Assembly (NCBI GenBank): GCA_027943335.1
Contig: BSBK01006341.1
Coordinates: 1 to 64,000, forward strand
Reading direction: 5' to 3'
Source: Chamaecyparis obtusa
Taxonomy: Eukaryota; Streptophyta; Pinopsida; Cupressales; Cupressaceae
DNA length: 64,000 bases
A program made the position numbers and the translations under genes. Under the pieces are notes generated by a model. The model was not told the origin of the DNA, searched no databases, and saw only the letters and a program-made list of their open reading frames with translations. How positions within the stretch are numbered: position 1 is the first letter of the stretch; every line of letters starts with the position of its first letter. Positions 35,403-46,099 of the stretch are shown piece by piece.

Positions 35403-36496
35403 TGTAATGTCCCCATCCAGACAATTAAGTCGACCATCTCTGAGTCGGAAAAGTATCTGTTTACAGTTGCCATGTCAACAAGTTAAGCACAATTCTATAT
35501 GAAAAGCCAGGATGTTGGGAGTATTGATTGACAAGGTCGAAATATGGCAAATATAACATTCATTCACCACCATATAATCTTTGTGTATGCCAATTATGAA
35601 CTAACGAAGATGCTATTACAGTAATCATGTTGTCACACAAACCTCTCCCAAGCATTATCTAATCGATGATCATAGAAGGCATCGCATAAGTTGATATTCT
35701 GACCAAAGATTACAGCAACAAGCGTCAACAATTCAAAGGTGATGAAGCAAACAATCTTCGACTTTGCCAGAAAACATTCCAACGTAGACCATCCAGAATG
35801 TGCTGGAAGTTTAAGTGTCTCTATAGAAACAACAAGTTGATAATTCAAGTACACCAATTATGGAAATCATGGGGAGTGTGACACTAATCAAATACTTAGC
35901 CACGTGATGATTACAGACTTGCTAAGATAATGGTTTGCAAATTAATAAGAGATCGATGGATTATAACAATGGATTATATTAGCTAACCAATTGATTAGAA
36001 ATTCAATAAACTAATAGTTGGCGATCCAAATCATAAAGTAGGTCAAAGGAAAGAATAAAAGGATATGTTCAGGAAAGGGCATGACTCTTAGTGTCTTAAG
36101 GGTACAACCTTTCAACGTGACAAAGTATATATGAGACATCAAACCCATTCATTTGGGGCATGATTTGGAGAAACTTATTTATTTCGTATCCTGTAAGAAT
36201 CGCTCTGTATTAGAGCATACTGCCTTTGGCATCCATTCGGTGCAAGTATATAAAGTTACAGTCAGAGACGACATCATCATCTGAGCATGTCATTATTGTC
36301 ATATCAGACACAACCTACAACATTATTCAGAGCATACATTATTCAGAGCATTTGGTATCAGATAGCATATGCATTTGGAATTAAGTATCATTCAATTATT
36401 ACCTAAATAGCCGATTCATTGAGAAATTGTTTATATATTCATTATATTGTGAAGAATTTAAGTAGTGTCTCATATTTAGAAAAAAGGGACATTACA
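35403..36496. mobile_element. LTR-like element with inverted ends
   Basis: It runs from TGTAATGTCCCC to AAGGGACATTACA, so the 11 terminal bases are inverted repeats. The length of 1094 bp fits a solo LTR of the same group. The flanks are GAGAT on the left and GAAAG on the right, which agree at only three of five positions, so the target duplication is not convincing. A foldback transposon is an alternative, but long inverted arms are absent. Confidence 0.5.
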
Positions 36497-37341
36497 GAAA
36501 GGGTTACAACTAGATGATGATTTAGGTAGTACATTGAGGGAAGTTATCAAATACTATCCCATAAGTATACTTTGAGCAGCTACTTTGCACTGGAAATCCA
36601 TTGCAGTCTATCACTGAAATGTTATACATAAATTACTAAGTTGCCAGTTTGGGTTCAAAGAATTGGTTTGCCGATACGACAAAATTTTGAAATGGGGTTT
36701 GGGTTTGTTAGTACAAAGAAATGTAATATTTGTGTGTGTGTGTGTGTATATATATACATATATATATAAGCGTGAATTAAGATTAGAATGTCACATAATA
36801 TCATATAAACAACAAAAACACCATAAACTTATAATCATAGCATTGTGATCATACCATCATAGCATCATATACTTCACGTTCAACATCAAAATATTAAAAT
36901 GTCAAATGATAACATCAAGTTCATGTATCATTATTTTAACTTGCAACATTTGGAACTTTATATTAAGTTTCAATTATCTAATGGATTATTAATTTATTCT
37001 TCTTCTTCTTCAATGGCATTAATTGATTCACAAATAGTGCCAAGGCCAATGGGATCAGCTGTACCAATAAAATTCTCACTGTTCAAGTCCTCTAATGCAG
37101 CAATTGCAAGATGAGAAGTTGAAGCATCCAAGTCCGTATGCTCTGCATTTATATCCAACATCTTTGACTCTCCTTGTTTGTATTCATTCTACTTATGTGC
37201 AAGGACACACAAGTTGGAATGCACATATACTAATTTTTCTGCTCTTTTTGATTGCAAACTATTTCTCTTTTGTTGAAATGATAGCTTCGGTTAGATAACC
37301 ATGGATGATAATCATCAATAGAATGATCTATGATTATATGC

Positions 37342-37387
37342 ATGTATATATATCAATATACATTGTGTATATTGATATATATATACA
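37342..37387. repeat. AT-rich palindrome
   Basis: ATGTATATATATCAATATAC is followed after a two-base centre by its near-perfect reverse complement, which has one extra TA unit. It could extrude as a hairpin. Confidence 0.85.
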
Positions 37388-37726
37388 TATTAAATGCTTA
37401 ACCATATATCATTATATTGATTATATTTGTTAAACCAATTATCATTCATAATGATCTGATTATCATTAATATTGTTCCAAGTATAATCTGAATTTTTCGA
37501 TCTGCATTTTTTGGTCGATATTGATTAACATTATCATTGCAATTTATTAGTATCGATATTAATCGATAGCGTTGATCATGAATCAGATACGAATCTGATA
37601 AAGACTAATTTATATTACCGTTGATGATAATATCGGTTCATATAATCTGCATTAGTTACGAGTTGCTATTGCTGATAATTATTGGCTTGTATTAAGGTAA
37701 CTAAAGGGCACCGAAAATGAAGTGAT

Positions 37727-37782
37727 ATGTCAATGAAGAGACATGTCTCCACTTACGTGGAGGTATGTCTATTCATTGACAT
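37727..37782. repeat. Inverted repeat, 26-bp arms
   Basis: Left arm 37727-37752 and right arm 37757-37782 are reverse complements with about four mismatches around a four-base centre. Both arms begin or end with ATGTCAATGAA / TTCATTGACAT. The fold resembles a short hairpin precursor or a MITE tip, but no partner copy is in the window. Confidence 0.8.
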
Positions 37783-38239
37783 GTACTCCCAAGATTATAT
37801 ACATATCAAGTCTGATCGGTCAAAGATGTAAGTACAGAAAACATATAGTGCAAAGCATCTTAGAGATCAATCTCTCTCTATTATTCATATTCAGATCTGC
37901 AACACAATAATCACAATTAAATATTAGTGTTTCGGTATCATATACAATACTTGTGAAGTATTATTATCTCATCACTCTTGTATCAACCTGCAAGACATTA
38001 AGAGACCAATAAGAGCACTATTCAAGAGATAAAGGAAATTAAAAGGATATCTATATTCTAATTTGAAATAGATCTAATCTACTTTAACATCTTTAATGAG
38101 TGGATGAAAGAATATGTGCTCCAATTTCCTTCTGATGAAGATGAACTAGCAACCTATGAAGACAAAACAAACTAAATAATTAAAATTAAATTATTGAAGT
38201 TATAAAATTACTAGCAACCTCTGAAGACAAAGTAAATTA

Positions 38240-38662
38240 AAAAAATTTAAATAAAAATTGTGATATAATTTTGATTGTGAGGGGCTGCAACAATTGGAAT
38301 TGTTGGCCATGGAGGCACCACCAACGATGAGCATCCTTCTTAAACCGATGATGAAGAGCATCATTATTTAGACCCCTTGCATACACAAACTTTGTGAACT
38401 CATTTGTAATCAAATCTCACATATCATCATCATGAAAGAGTCTAACGAATGTTGTCTTGTACCCATCTAACACTTTTATATCTCTATATGGTGGAAACCT
38501 TCCTGGCATATCAAGATATTGTTTGCTATAATAGTTTGGTGTCAATGTATAGGCAAGATGTAGAGGAGTGGTCATCTTGTTCCTTCTTTCTACAACAACT
38601 GCTTGCAATTGTTTCAAGTTGTCATGTCCCCTTTCTATTAAAGATCTAATAATAATAGACAA
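38240..38662 (-). pseudogene. hAT transposase C-terminal relic
   Basis: The minus strand encodes VERRNKMTTPLHLAYTLTPN, then YYSKQYLDMPGRFPPYRD. After a stop it continues VYARGLNNDALHHRFKKDA and WWCLHGQQFQLLQPLTIKI. The TPLH-AH-LNP-YY motif and the WW-G-P-L-LA-IL motif are typical of plant DUF659/hAT-dimerisation proteins. It lacks the zinc finger and the catalytic N-terminal half, and has at least one stop. It is probably a truncated, dead copy. No terminal inverted repeats were identified. Confidence 0.7.
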
Positions 38663-38945
38663 TGATTATAAAAATAAAATACATAAACTACTACGGCTAA
38701 TAATGGATATTAAAGTATGAAAATAAATAACAATAAAAATATAATTATAAATAAATAATAAATACCCAATATACTTATATAAATAATAATATTACAATAG
38801 ATAAATTAAATATAGAAATTTATACTAATTAAATAATATAATATAGCTCTAAAATATATTATAATATAAATATTATATATTATGCATATATATATTATCA
38901 TATAAATATATATTAAATATATGCCAAACTTTTTAATATAAAACA

Positions 38946-40011
38946 TGTTGGCATAAAGCTTAGTTGTCATCATTGGCAAACATCAAACACACTGGTACTC
39001 GTGATAGAACAACAGTGGTGAACCAGTAGAATTACTATGTAAACAGTGTACCTTAATTGGTCACGTTTATATCGGTCTGGTCTTGTCCAACCGGTCTAGC
39101 AAGACACCATAGGATGCAGATGACCAACAGGTTGCACACCCGTTTGCACTACTTTGCAACTTTACCAGTCAGTGCTTTATAATCTGATCCGGATTATGCA
39201 AAGCATTTTTCAGATGAACTAGAGTTAGCTTTATTTTCTGCAAGCATTTCGAGGTAAACTAAAGATCTGTTTGTAAGCTTTTTGATCAAGAGTTCTGAAT
39301 GCAAGATTTTTGGGAGAGTTACAGCTTGGCGGCACCGTTTGGTGTAATTTTAATAAGATAATTTGTTATAAATACAGGTCATCATGAATGAAAAAGTGTT
39401 GTTGAAAATCAAGAGAGAAGAGCAAGTAGAGCAGTAGAGCAGAGTCTTTTGCGAAGGGATATAGTCACAAAGAGTGAAAGAGAGAAAGATTCAACAACCA
39501 AGCAGAGGAAAGAGTGAACAGGTATGATCTGAATCGATAGATACAGTGTCAATATGATCATTGCTTTTCTTGTAGGAAGCACATTTAAATCCCTTAATTA
39601 GGGTGAACTCTAACAGGTTCTATTGTATAAATCCCTTCACCGGGTGACATCTTTGTTGATGTTTTATGTCCTCTGATAAGGTGACTCCTCACAAGGTCAA
39701 GATCTTAACCGATCTTCTTTTAAATCCCTTAACCGGGTAGCACTCTAACCAGTGCTTTGTAAGCCTTTAATCAAGCAGCTTTATTATTAGAGTAGTGGAG
39801 TTTCATGGGTTTTGTCCCATCGGGGTTTTTCCTTCTAATAGAGGGTTTTCACGTATAAATCCTGTGTTGACCTATGCATTTGATTTCTGTTTATGATTGT
39901 TAAAGCATTCTTTTATTTTCAATAGTAACAGGGATATTAAACAGAGAAAAGTATACAAGAAATTGAATTTATTGATTCACCCCCCCTCTCAGTAACCGGT
40001 TTGGATTAACA
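38946..40011 (+). repeat. LTR of gag element, copy A
   Basis: It starts TGTTGGCATAAAGC, ends GGATTAACA and is followed at 40013 by the primer site TTGGTATCAGATCC. The second half contains a motif AAATCCCTTAACCGGGT in three degenerate copies (about 39586, 39627, 39722) at roughly 45-95 bp spacing. Copy B has lost about 56 bp near its 3' end. Confidence 0.85.
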
Positions 40012-40012
40012 A

Positions 40013-40026
40013 TTGGTATCAGATCC
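40013..40026 (+). promoter_or_regulatory. Primer binding site, Met-tRNA type
   Basis: TTGGTATCAGATCC directly follows the LTR end. It is a slightly diverged initiator-Met primer site, and the same sequence is present in copy B at 55941. Confidence 0.85.
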
Positions 40027-40063
40027 TAGTTTTCAGGTAACGAAAGCTTAATTGCTTGAGAAA

Positions 40064-41470
40064 ATGATCATGGAGGGTTACAAGTATCAGAAGCAGCTAG
40101 AAGAAGCAAATGAAACTATTGCTTCTCTTGAAAACAGACTGAGAAGATCTCTTGCCAAGAGAAAAGAGCTAGCTTTACAACTGAGTGAAACTCAGGAAAC
40201 CGTTGAAGAATTATCTGGATAGAGTGGTTTTGATGAAGTTGAAGAAGCGGTCTCTAATCTCATGGAGAAGAATTTAAATTTGACTGATCAAATCTCCAAT
40301 TTGAAAAGAGAACAGGAAGGTCATGCTCTGAGGATGACTGAACTCATTGAAGCAAGCAGGAAAGTTGAGGATGAGAAGAATAGTGCCATAGAAGCACAAC
40401 TGATTGCTGAAAGAGCAAGAAACTTGACTGAAGATGCATTAAGAGAGAGTGATGCTCTCGTTTTGCAATTGTTTGCAGACATGCAGGACATAAATCAGGA
40501 GAATGTAGTCATGCGTGAACACTTGCATGATAAAGATGAGGCATGCAAAGAAATGGCTGTTGAAGTTGAAAAACTGAAAGAACAACTCAAAACTATTGAG
40601 GAGAGGAATGAGAAACTCAGAAAGTACAATGAAAGTTCTGAGAAGCTTGATGAGCAATTGAAAGCTCAAAGAAAGCACAAAGATCCCATAGGAATTGGGT
40701 ACATCGGTCAAAGAAACAATGAATCCGGTGAGCCCTTTGGAGTCAAGGAAAGCAACAAGGATAAGAAGAAACCCACTGGAGACAAAGGTAAAAAGGTCTT
40801 CAAACCCTCTTGCAAACATTGTGGCAAACCGGGTCATAAATCAAATGATTGCAGGAATGCACCGGTAAAACCATTCACCACTAACAGTTACTGCAACAAC
40901 TGTTATATAAGTATGGTCATAGGACCTTTGAATGCAAGTCACGATCTAACTGTGTGTCCAGTGGAAGCAGGGGAAGCTTCAAAGGTTATTGCTATACATG
41001 GCAATAAATTCGAACACAAGGTTGAAGAATGCAAGTCTACAACAATGACATTCAAGTCTCCACCAAGATTGGTATTCCATAACAGGAATGCTAACTGGGA
41101 CACATCCAAGTGTACTACCTCTGGACCATCAAGGAAAAGGAACGTTGAATGTCACTCACACGTGGATAAAGAAATAAGGGTGAATCCATGGAGAGGAACC
41201 AATATGACTTGTTACAACTGTAACAAGATTGGGCATTTGGCTAGAGACTGCAGAAATTGGTCAGTGAACAAAGGAAAAGGCCTAGCTAAATAGGTCAAGA
41301 AGAATGTGACTCCCAATCAAAAGGGAAACACCACTGAAGAGATCAACAGGGAAGTAAAGAAGAATTGGTCCAAAAAGAAGACAAAGAGCTCTGAAGGAGA
41401 GAAATCAAAGACGGAGTCATCATCCACTGATGGTGATATCTCTTTAGCAATTGAAGCCAAAAGGTCTTAA
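40064..41470 (+). pseudogene. Gag-like coiled-coil/zinc-knuckle protein, copy A
   Basis: The frame opens at ATG 40064, 38 bp after the primer site. Codons 1-200 are a long Glu/Lys/Leu/Ala coiled coil. A basic linker follows, then CCHC knuckles: CKHCGKPGHKSNDC (about 40810) and CYNCNKIGHLARDC (about 41212). Two knuckles between these are disrupted. Nonsense TAGs lie at 40220 and 41291; in copy B both positions are CAG. A 2-bp insertion near 40903 is compensated by a 1-bp insertion near 40999 that copy B shares. The natural end is TAA at 41468. The usual copia UBN2 N-terminal domain is missing, and no protease, integrase or RT follows, so the element is not autonomous. Confidence 0.8.
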
Positions 41471-41748
41471 GGGGGAATAGGTAGCAATGCTACTGTCCCA
41501 AGAGTAATTGGTGAGATATGTTCTCACTCAGTCAAGGATAGAAATCGCGAAGGATACACTAGTCTAACACCTGGACCGGTCAAATGGAGAAGCTGACATA
41601 TCATGGTCGATGTCTCAACTGAGGTTAGTGTTGTAAATAGGTAAAGAGTCGGTGAACCAGTTGATAAAGGTAAGGTTAGGTAAAGGTTATTAATACAGTA
41701 ACCGTTAACAAAAGTTACCATTTTCTAATTACCATTACAACCTAAGTG

Positions 41749-42080
41749 TATATAAAGGAAAGCCGATTACTCATTTCACTTTACATTGTGTTTTGTGATT
41801 ATTGATTTACAAGCTTGAGTAATCTTTCTTGCTGTGATTTGTGATCTTTGCTTTGCGAATTCTGTGAATTTTTCAAGAACTTTCTATGTGTTTTTGGTTA
41901 AGAGAAATGGCATCATCATCTTCTGTTGTGAGCCTCATCGACGTTAATCAACACGACAGACTTGTTACCGATTTTCGGTACCAAGCTCAAGCAAACGAGC
42001 TATCATGTTTTAAAAAGATTTCAGGTTGCATTTTGTTTTTTGTCGAAATACATACATATGCAAAAGATGGAACATTTTGA
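41749..42080 (+). other. Possible captured promoter and first exon, copy A
   Basis: After the gag end the sequence looks like a cellular gene start. It has TATATAAA at 41749, about 158 bp of leader, and ATG at 41907 in a good context (GAGAAATGGC). The open frame begins MASSSSVVSLIDVNQHD and runs to 42080. A GT donor follows AAGATTTCAG near 42026, so the true exon may end there. The protein is not recognised. Copy B keeps the ATG and the frame (57833-58006) with several amino-acid changes. Capture from a host gene is inference; it could also be a late part of the element itself. Confidence 0.4.
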
Positions 42081-42092
42081 GAAAAAGTAATC

Positions 42093-42410
42093 TTTATTGA
42101 CAACATAAGTGAAACGTGTCTCACACAAGCCGTGAGACTAACACTTATGATACAAATGAAATGAAAATAAAGATATACATTTACAGATGCTAAAAGAAAA
42201 GTAAAGGCACACATAATGTAGGGTGAGTCGTCATTGCCTGGATGACGAATCTAGGTTGCGTTCCTTTGCCTTGTCTTTATTTCTCCCGCTTGTCTTGCCT
42301 CCATCCACTGAACAACTTGCTGCTCCATTCCTGCATATGAGAGATAAAATGACGTTAGATGTCATAGATCTAAGCAATGACAGATCATCATGCACTATGG
42401 ATGTCCGCAT
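42093..42410 (-). other. Possible captured 3' exon, antisense, copy A
   Basis: A minus-strand frame of 59 codons (42231-42410) begins MRTSIVHDDLSLLRSM and ends Gln-stop. A poly(A) signal AATAAA on the same strand (42093-42098) lies about 135 bp beyond the stop. Copy B preserves the same 180-bp frame and signal (58156-58335, 58018-58023) but with many replacement differences. The frame remains open for another stretch upstream, after one TAG at about 42412. The layout fits the last exon of a gene convergent with the promoter fragment at 41749. The protein is unrecognised. Confidence 0.4.
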
Positions 42411-43775
42411 CTACAAATATATAAATTTGTTACTCAAATGCATCACAAGGGGTAGCCTATCACGAAGATCTGAGAAAGCAAGAGATATCAAAACAAAAGA
42501 ACTCATATGTCATTCTTTTTTATAACTAGTTTGCTTCATGTGTAGTTACAGGTGTGTATCATGTAGCATGTGGAGTTAAATGTGGCTCCCACAAGGGTAG
42601 AGCCCAGCGTGCTACAAGATAGAAAATCAACTACAATGAAATAGTGGCATCAAGCTGGTATACAACGAGATAAAGTAGAAATACAGTTCATTTGTTGAGT
42701 ATAGTGTTGCTGGTGTTTCAAAGGAGCTTTCATAAAATCAGTATTTTATATTTCAAGACAACAATGAGCTCAAAACAGTGACATATTATGCAATCAGAGA
42801 AAGATGGAGAAGCATATGCAAATGCAACAATCAAAAGTACAATGAAAAAAAGCATAGTATTCACAGTGCTATCTATACAACAAAGAGATGCATAACATTC
42901 TTCAAAGGACAACATGATACATTATGACAGTGAATAATGCATTTGATTGATAAATGGAAGGTTTAGATATAAAGGAAAATCAGTTTTAAGATCAGACACA
43001 TTTATGGTTTCAGCCACATTGAATAGATAACCTGATATCCTACAGTGCGGAACAACATAACTTCAAGATACAAGTGCCGACATAAATGACCAAAGAGGGG
43101 ATTATGTTATCAAGGTTGATTCCATAGCTTCGAATGCATGAATCTTTTACATCATGGCAGCCTTGAATAGAAGATTCATAAAGAAGCAGTTCGGATACAA
43201 GTTGAGAGCAAAAGAGAAGTAACAGAAAAAAGCATAAGACACAAGTGTGTGCACAAATCAAGTGACATGAGTCATTACAAATATAGGGACAACATTGATA
43301 TTAAAGAGTATCCGCAAGGATAATGCCAACTGCATGAGTAAAAACATTTTCTATGTTTTCAGCATGAGGAAAATCAGATCTTGACATGTTCATATCAACT
43401 TGTTTTTAAAACAATGATGTTTATCAACTTCAGAAAGTTTAGATATTGCCAATCATTTATAATGGTATCCAGCACAAGAGCTGTTATAAATGAGTTCGTA
43501 TTACAAAGTCAGCATATGAGAGCATAAAGAAAAAAGAATTATGATAGCAATCAGTGCCAGGTGCTATGACAATTTCAATAAAAATAACTCAAAGCAATGT
43601 TCCAACGTGATAATGAAATGCAATTTCAGATTTAGTGTTTTCATCAAGAGTACAATACAAATGTTTTATTCATTTAAAGTATTTGTTTCAGTCGTGAACA
43701 AGGAAAGTATGGTTTGATGCATTCAATCAATAGAGAAACAATGCTTCATAGGGAAAAAGACAAGTTGAAGGTTAT
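42411..43775. other. Unassigned part of copy A
   Basis: This part is colinear with 58336-59696 of copy B. It could hold introns and exons of the antisense gene fragment; an open minus frame at 43040-43261 is retained in copy B, but chance retention is likely at this similarity. Confidence 0.4.
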
Positions 43776-44044
43776 TGTTGCCCAAAAAATTCCCGATCAT
43801 TCATTTTTGGCCACGGTACTATTTTCCAAAGAACTGCTCAAGTGTCGAAAACCCAGTGTGTTTTTGACCTTCTCTCTGAAGGCTCAAGATGTTTCTGGCT
43901 TTTGGTCCGAAAGCTTGGTGTGTTTTCGACTTCCGCTCTAAAAATTCTGTGTTTTCGACCTTCGCTCAAAAACCCTCTGTGTTTTTGACCCTAAGTGCGC
44001 AACTCCGACCAGGCGGGTCCCAGTCCCACTGGGTGTGCCAGAAA
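43776..44044 (-). other. Leader and primer site of a gypsy-like element
   Basis: The minus strand reads TGGCACACCCAGTGGGACT (complement of 44022-44040) just after the LTR end at 44045, a primer-site region like that at 63746. The leader beyond it contains about four degenerate copies of a 35-40 bp phrase built on GTGTTTTCGACCTTCGCTC (+ strand, about 43848-43995). Sequence left of 43776 belongs to copy A, so the element is truncated here. Confidence 0.6.
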
Positions 44045-45980
44045 TGTTATACACTGAATTTGCGCCTCTAATCTCAAGCTCTCGTAGTCTTGATAATCCA
44101 GTATAACATGGGAATCATCTCAAGGTTGTGGGACCTTTCGCTAACCGAGATGAGACCTCCAGATTCTAGGCTGGTTCCTCTTGGATAATCACCCTGATTT
44201 GCTCTTAGACAGGAAATGTAAAACTTTTGAGGGAAAGGTATAGGAGTGCATGAAATGGAAATAACTGAAAGAAAATCTATCCTACCAGGTGATGCACCGA
44301 AACTAGGGTATGAATTGCAGTCTGAAGGATGAAACCAATACACAATCCTAGGTCTAGGAGATTACAACTCAATGAATAGGCCTGCATAAGTATTTTATAG
44401 AGGGGTCTGCAGTAAAGGAATACTATGCAGGGAAAAGGGAATTTCTCAAGACAACAGTACTCCTAAAGAGTTAGACACAGACTACAACCTGCAGACAAAC
44501 ATTCATCTCTGCAATTGGGTATATGAATGAGACAGATTGCCAAGGGTGGAAGTATGCCCACAAAAGCATTCGAATTAGATCATTCACCAGCATACACATT
44601 AATTGCAGAAAGAAAGAGGAATAAAAAAAAACCTAAGAGTTACTGAAACATACATATACTGAATTCAATAAGATGTAATCCAGACAAGCAAGCATGAGGA
44701 CAACAAGAATGTCACAGAATACTTTGCAATGTTTGAATTCATCAATGAGAATCTACAGGATGTGGAAAACCAAAGGGGCAAAAAGAAATGCCACAGATAG
44801 CTTCCCAAGAAAGAGGCTTTCTATTTTACAAACATGTGAATTCTGAGCACTACAGGCTCCAAAAAAGAATATATACATCCCCTGCATGCAGGCAGGAATC
44901 AAATTTTTTTTAGGGCTACATAAATATGCATTATAATAATCAACCCTAAAACAGTCGCTTCTGATCACAAATGTGCTCTGCAAATATCCATGCCAAATCA
45001 GATATATCTTTGCGTGTCCATCCCTGTACCGCAATCAACCTGTAGACAAAAGGCCTCATCCACCTACCTCTCTGCAAGCTGGACTCTGTCATGACTGTTC
45101 AAATCCGATCTCAGATCCTCGCAAAGACCCCAAAACGACAGTCTAGATAACTCTGCACATTCTTCCAACTGCAACCGTCCTGGCGACATCAATTCTAGCT
45201 ACCCGCAAAAATCTCCCTCAGATGAAAGCTCATAAAAAAAAAAAGGGCCGCACTGCCTTTGAAATGAACCTGGTCGCATAATCGCATGAGCTAAAAAAGG
45301 GTTCATGCGATCACGCGACAACCCTTTGAAACTGCCACCGCTTGACAAAGCAATGGTTGCATGATCGCATGAGGCCGAAAGGCTTCATGCGATCACGTGA
45401 CAACCCTTTGAAAACCTGCCTCCGCCTTGCCACATAAGACATCTGGGCCCGCAAGACCGCACTGTAGGATTAACCCTGGCTTACCTCGAGTTAAAATCTC
45501 CTCTAGTCGCGGAACCGCATGATGTCTTCCTTAACCCCGGGTCTATTCAGCAACCACGCGAAACATGCTAACCATGCAACCGCACTTGAAAAAGTCAACG
45601 GTCGCATGATCGCATGAACTTAAAAAGCCTCATGCGATCATGCGACTAACCACATGGATCTCACCCTGCCGCCATGTAGGCACCTGGCCCCGCAAAAACT
45701 ACCACCTCAGTCCAACCCTTAGCACGTGGCCCAACAGGAGCTGACCACATCGGCTGGACCCACGACCACACCACCTGAAAGCATGCTAACCGCTGACGGT
45801 TTGTCGCATGGTCGCATGGGCTCGGAAGAGACGATGCGATCATGCGACCAACCGGAAGATGTCAGCCACTGACCACCACCGTGCTCGAAACTGGACCCAC
45901 CAAAACTGCTGACGGTTTGTCACATGGTCGCATGGGCTCGGAAGCGACCATGCGACAAACTGTCAGCGGTTTTGGTGGGT
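44045..45980 (-). mobile_element. Truncated LTR with five hairpins
   Basis: It begins on the + strand TGTTATACACTG, and its first part matches the nested solo LTR at 24442 (CAAGCTCTCGTAGTCTTGATAA, then GTATAACATGGGAATCATCTC, both shortened here in description). The right part lacks the GGGGTAACA terminus of that family and stops where copy A/B homology resumes, so it is truncated. It carries five inverted repeats between 45272 and 45980. There is no coding content. Confidence 0.75.
45272..45980. repeat. Array of five hairpins with TCGCATGA units
   Basis: Arms: 45272-45289 with 45303-45320; 45355-45376 with 45381-45405; 45601-45617 with 45630-45646 (17 bp perfect); 45803-45817 with 45834-45848; and 45895-45930 with 45944-45979 (about 36 bp, three mismatches). 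Each arm contains the 8-bp unit TCGCATGA or close variants, usually twice, and loops are 4-16 bp. The last two hairpins share a longer duplicated left side starting GCTGACGGTTTGTC. Confidence 0.9.
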
Positions 45981-46099
45981 TCAGCAAGTGTCTTTCTTTT
46001 TATCATTTAATTGATAATTTTTCAAGGGGTCTAATAATTTTTCAAGGGGTCTTGACAGTAAAGAAAAATAGGGTGGCTCATTTAGACTAACCCAAACAT

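Larger units (their letters stand above)
36497..38239. other. AT-rich stretch with microsatellite and palindromes
   Basis: It contains (GT)n then (TA)n at about 36731-36768. It also has an AT palindrome at 37342-37387 and an inverted repeat at 37727-37782. No gene was recognised. Confidence 0.6.
38851..46036 (+). repeat. Duplicated unit, copy A
   Basis: This segment aligns colinearly with 54835-59764. Homology starts at AAAATATATTATAATATAAA, 95 bp upstream of the LTR, and ends at about CTAATA. Copy A contains an extra 2.2-kb block (43776-45980) absent from copy B. The homology beyond the LTR edge argues for duplication of a larger segment or a tandem element array, rather than two independent insertions. 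Confidence 0.85.

Noticed and set aside
33234..36496. One large element from TGTAATGTCCC at 33234 to GGGACATTACA at 36496
   Set aside because: Flanks CCATA and GAAAG do not match, and 35403 has its own head. Two separate units fit better.
35403..36496. DNA transposon with terminal inverted repeats
   Set aside because: Inverted ends are only about 11 bp and match the LTR heads in this window; no transposase.
43040..43261. 73-codon minus frame conserved in both copies
   Set aside because: At the similarity of the two copies, chance retention is likely; no domain or splice support.
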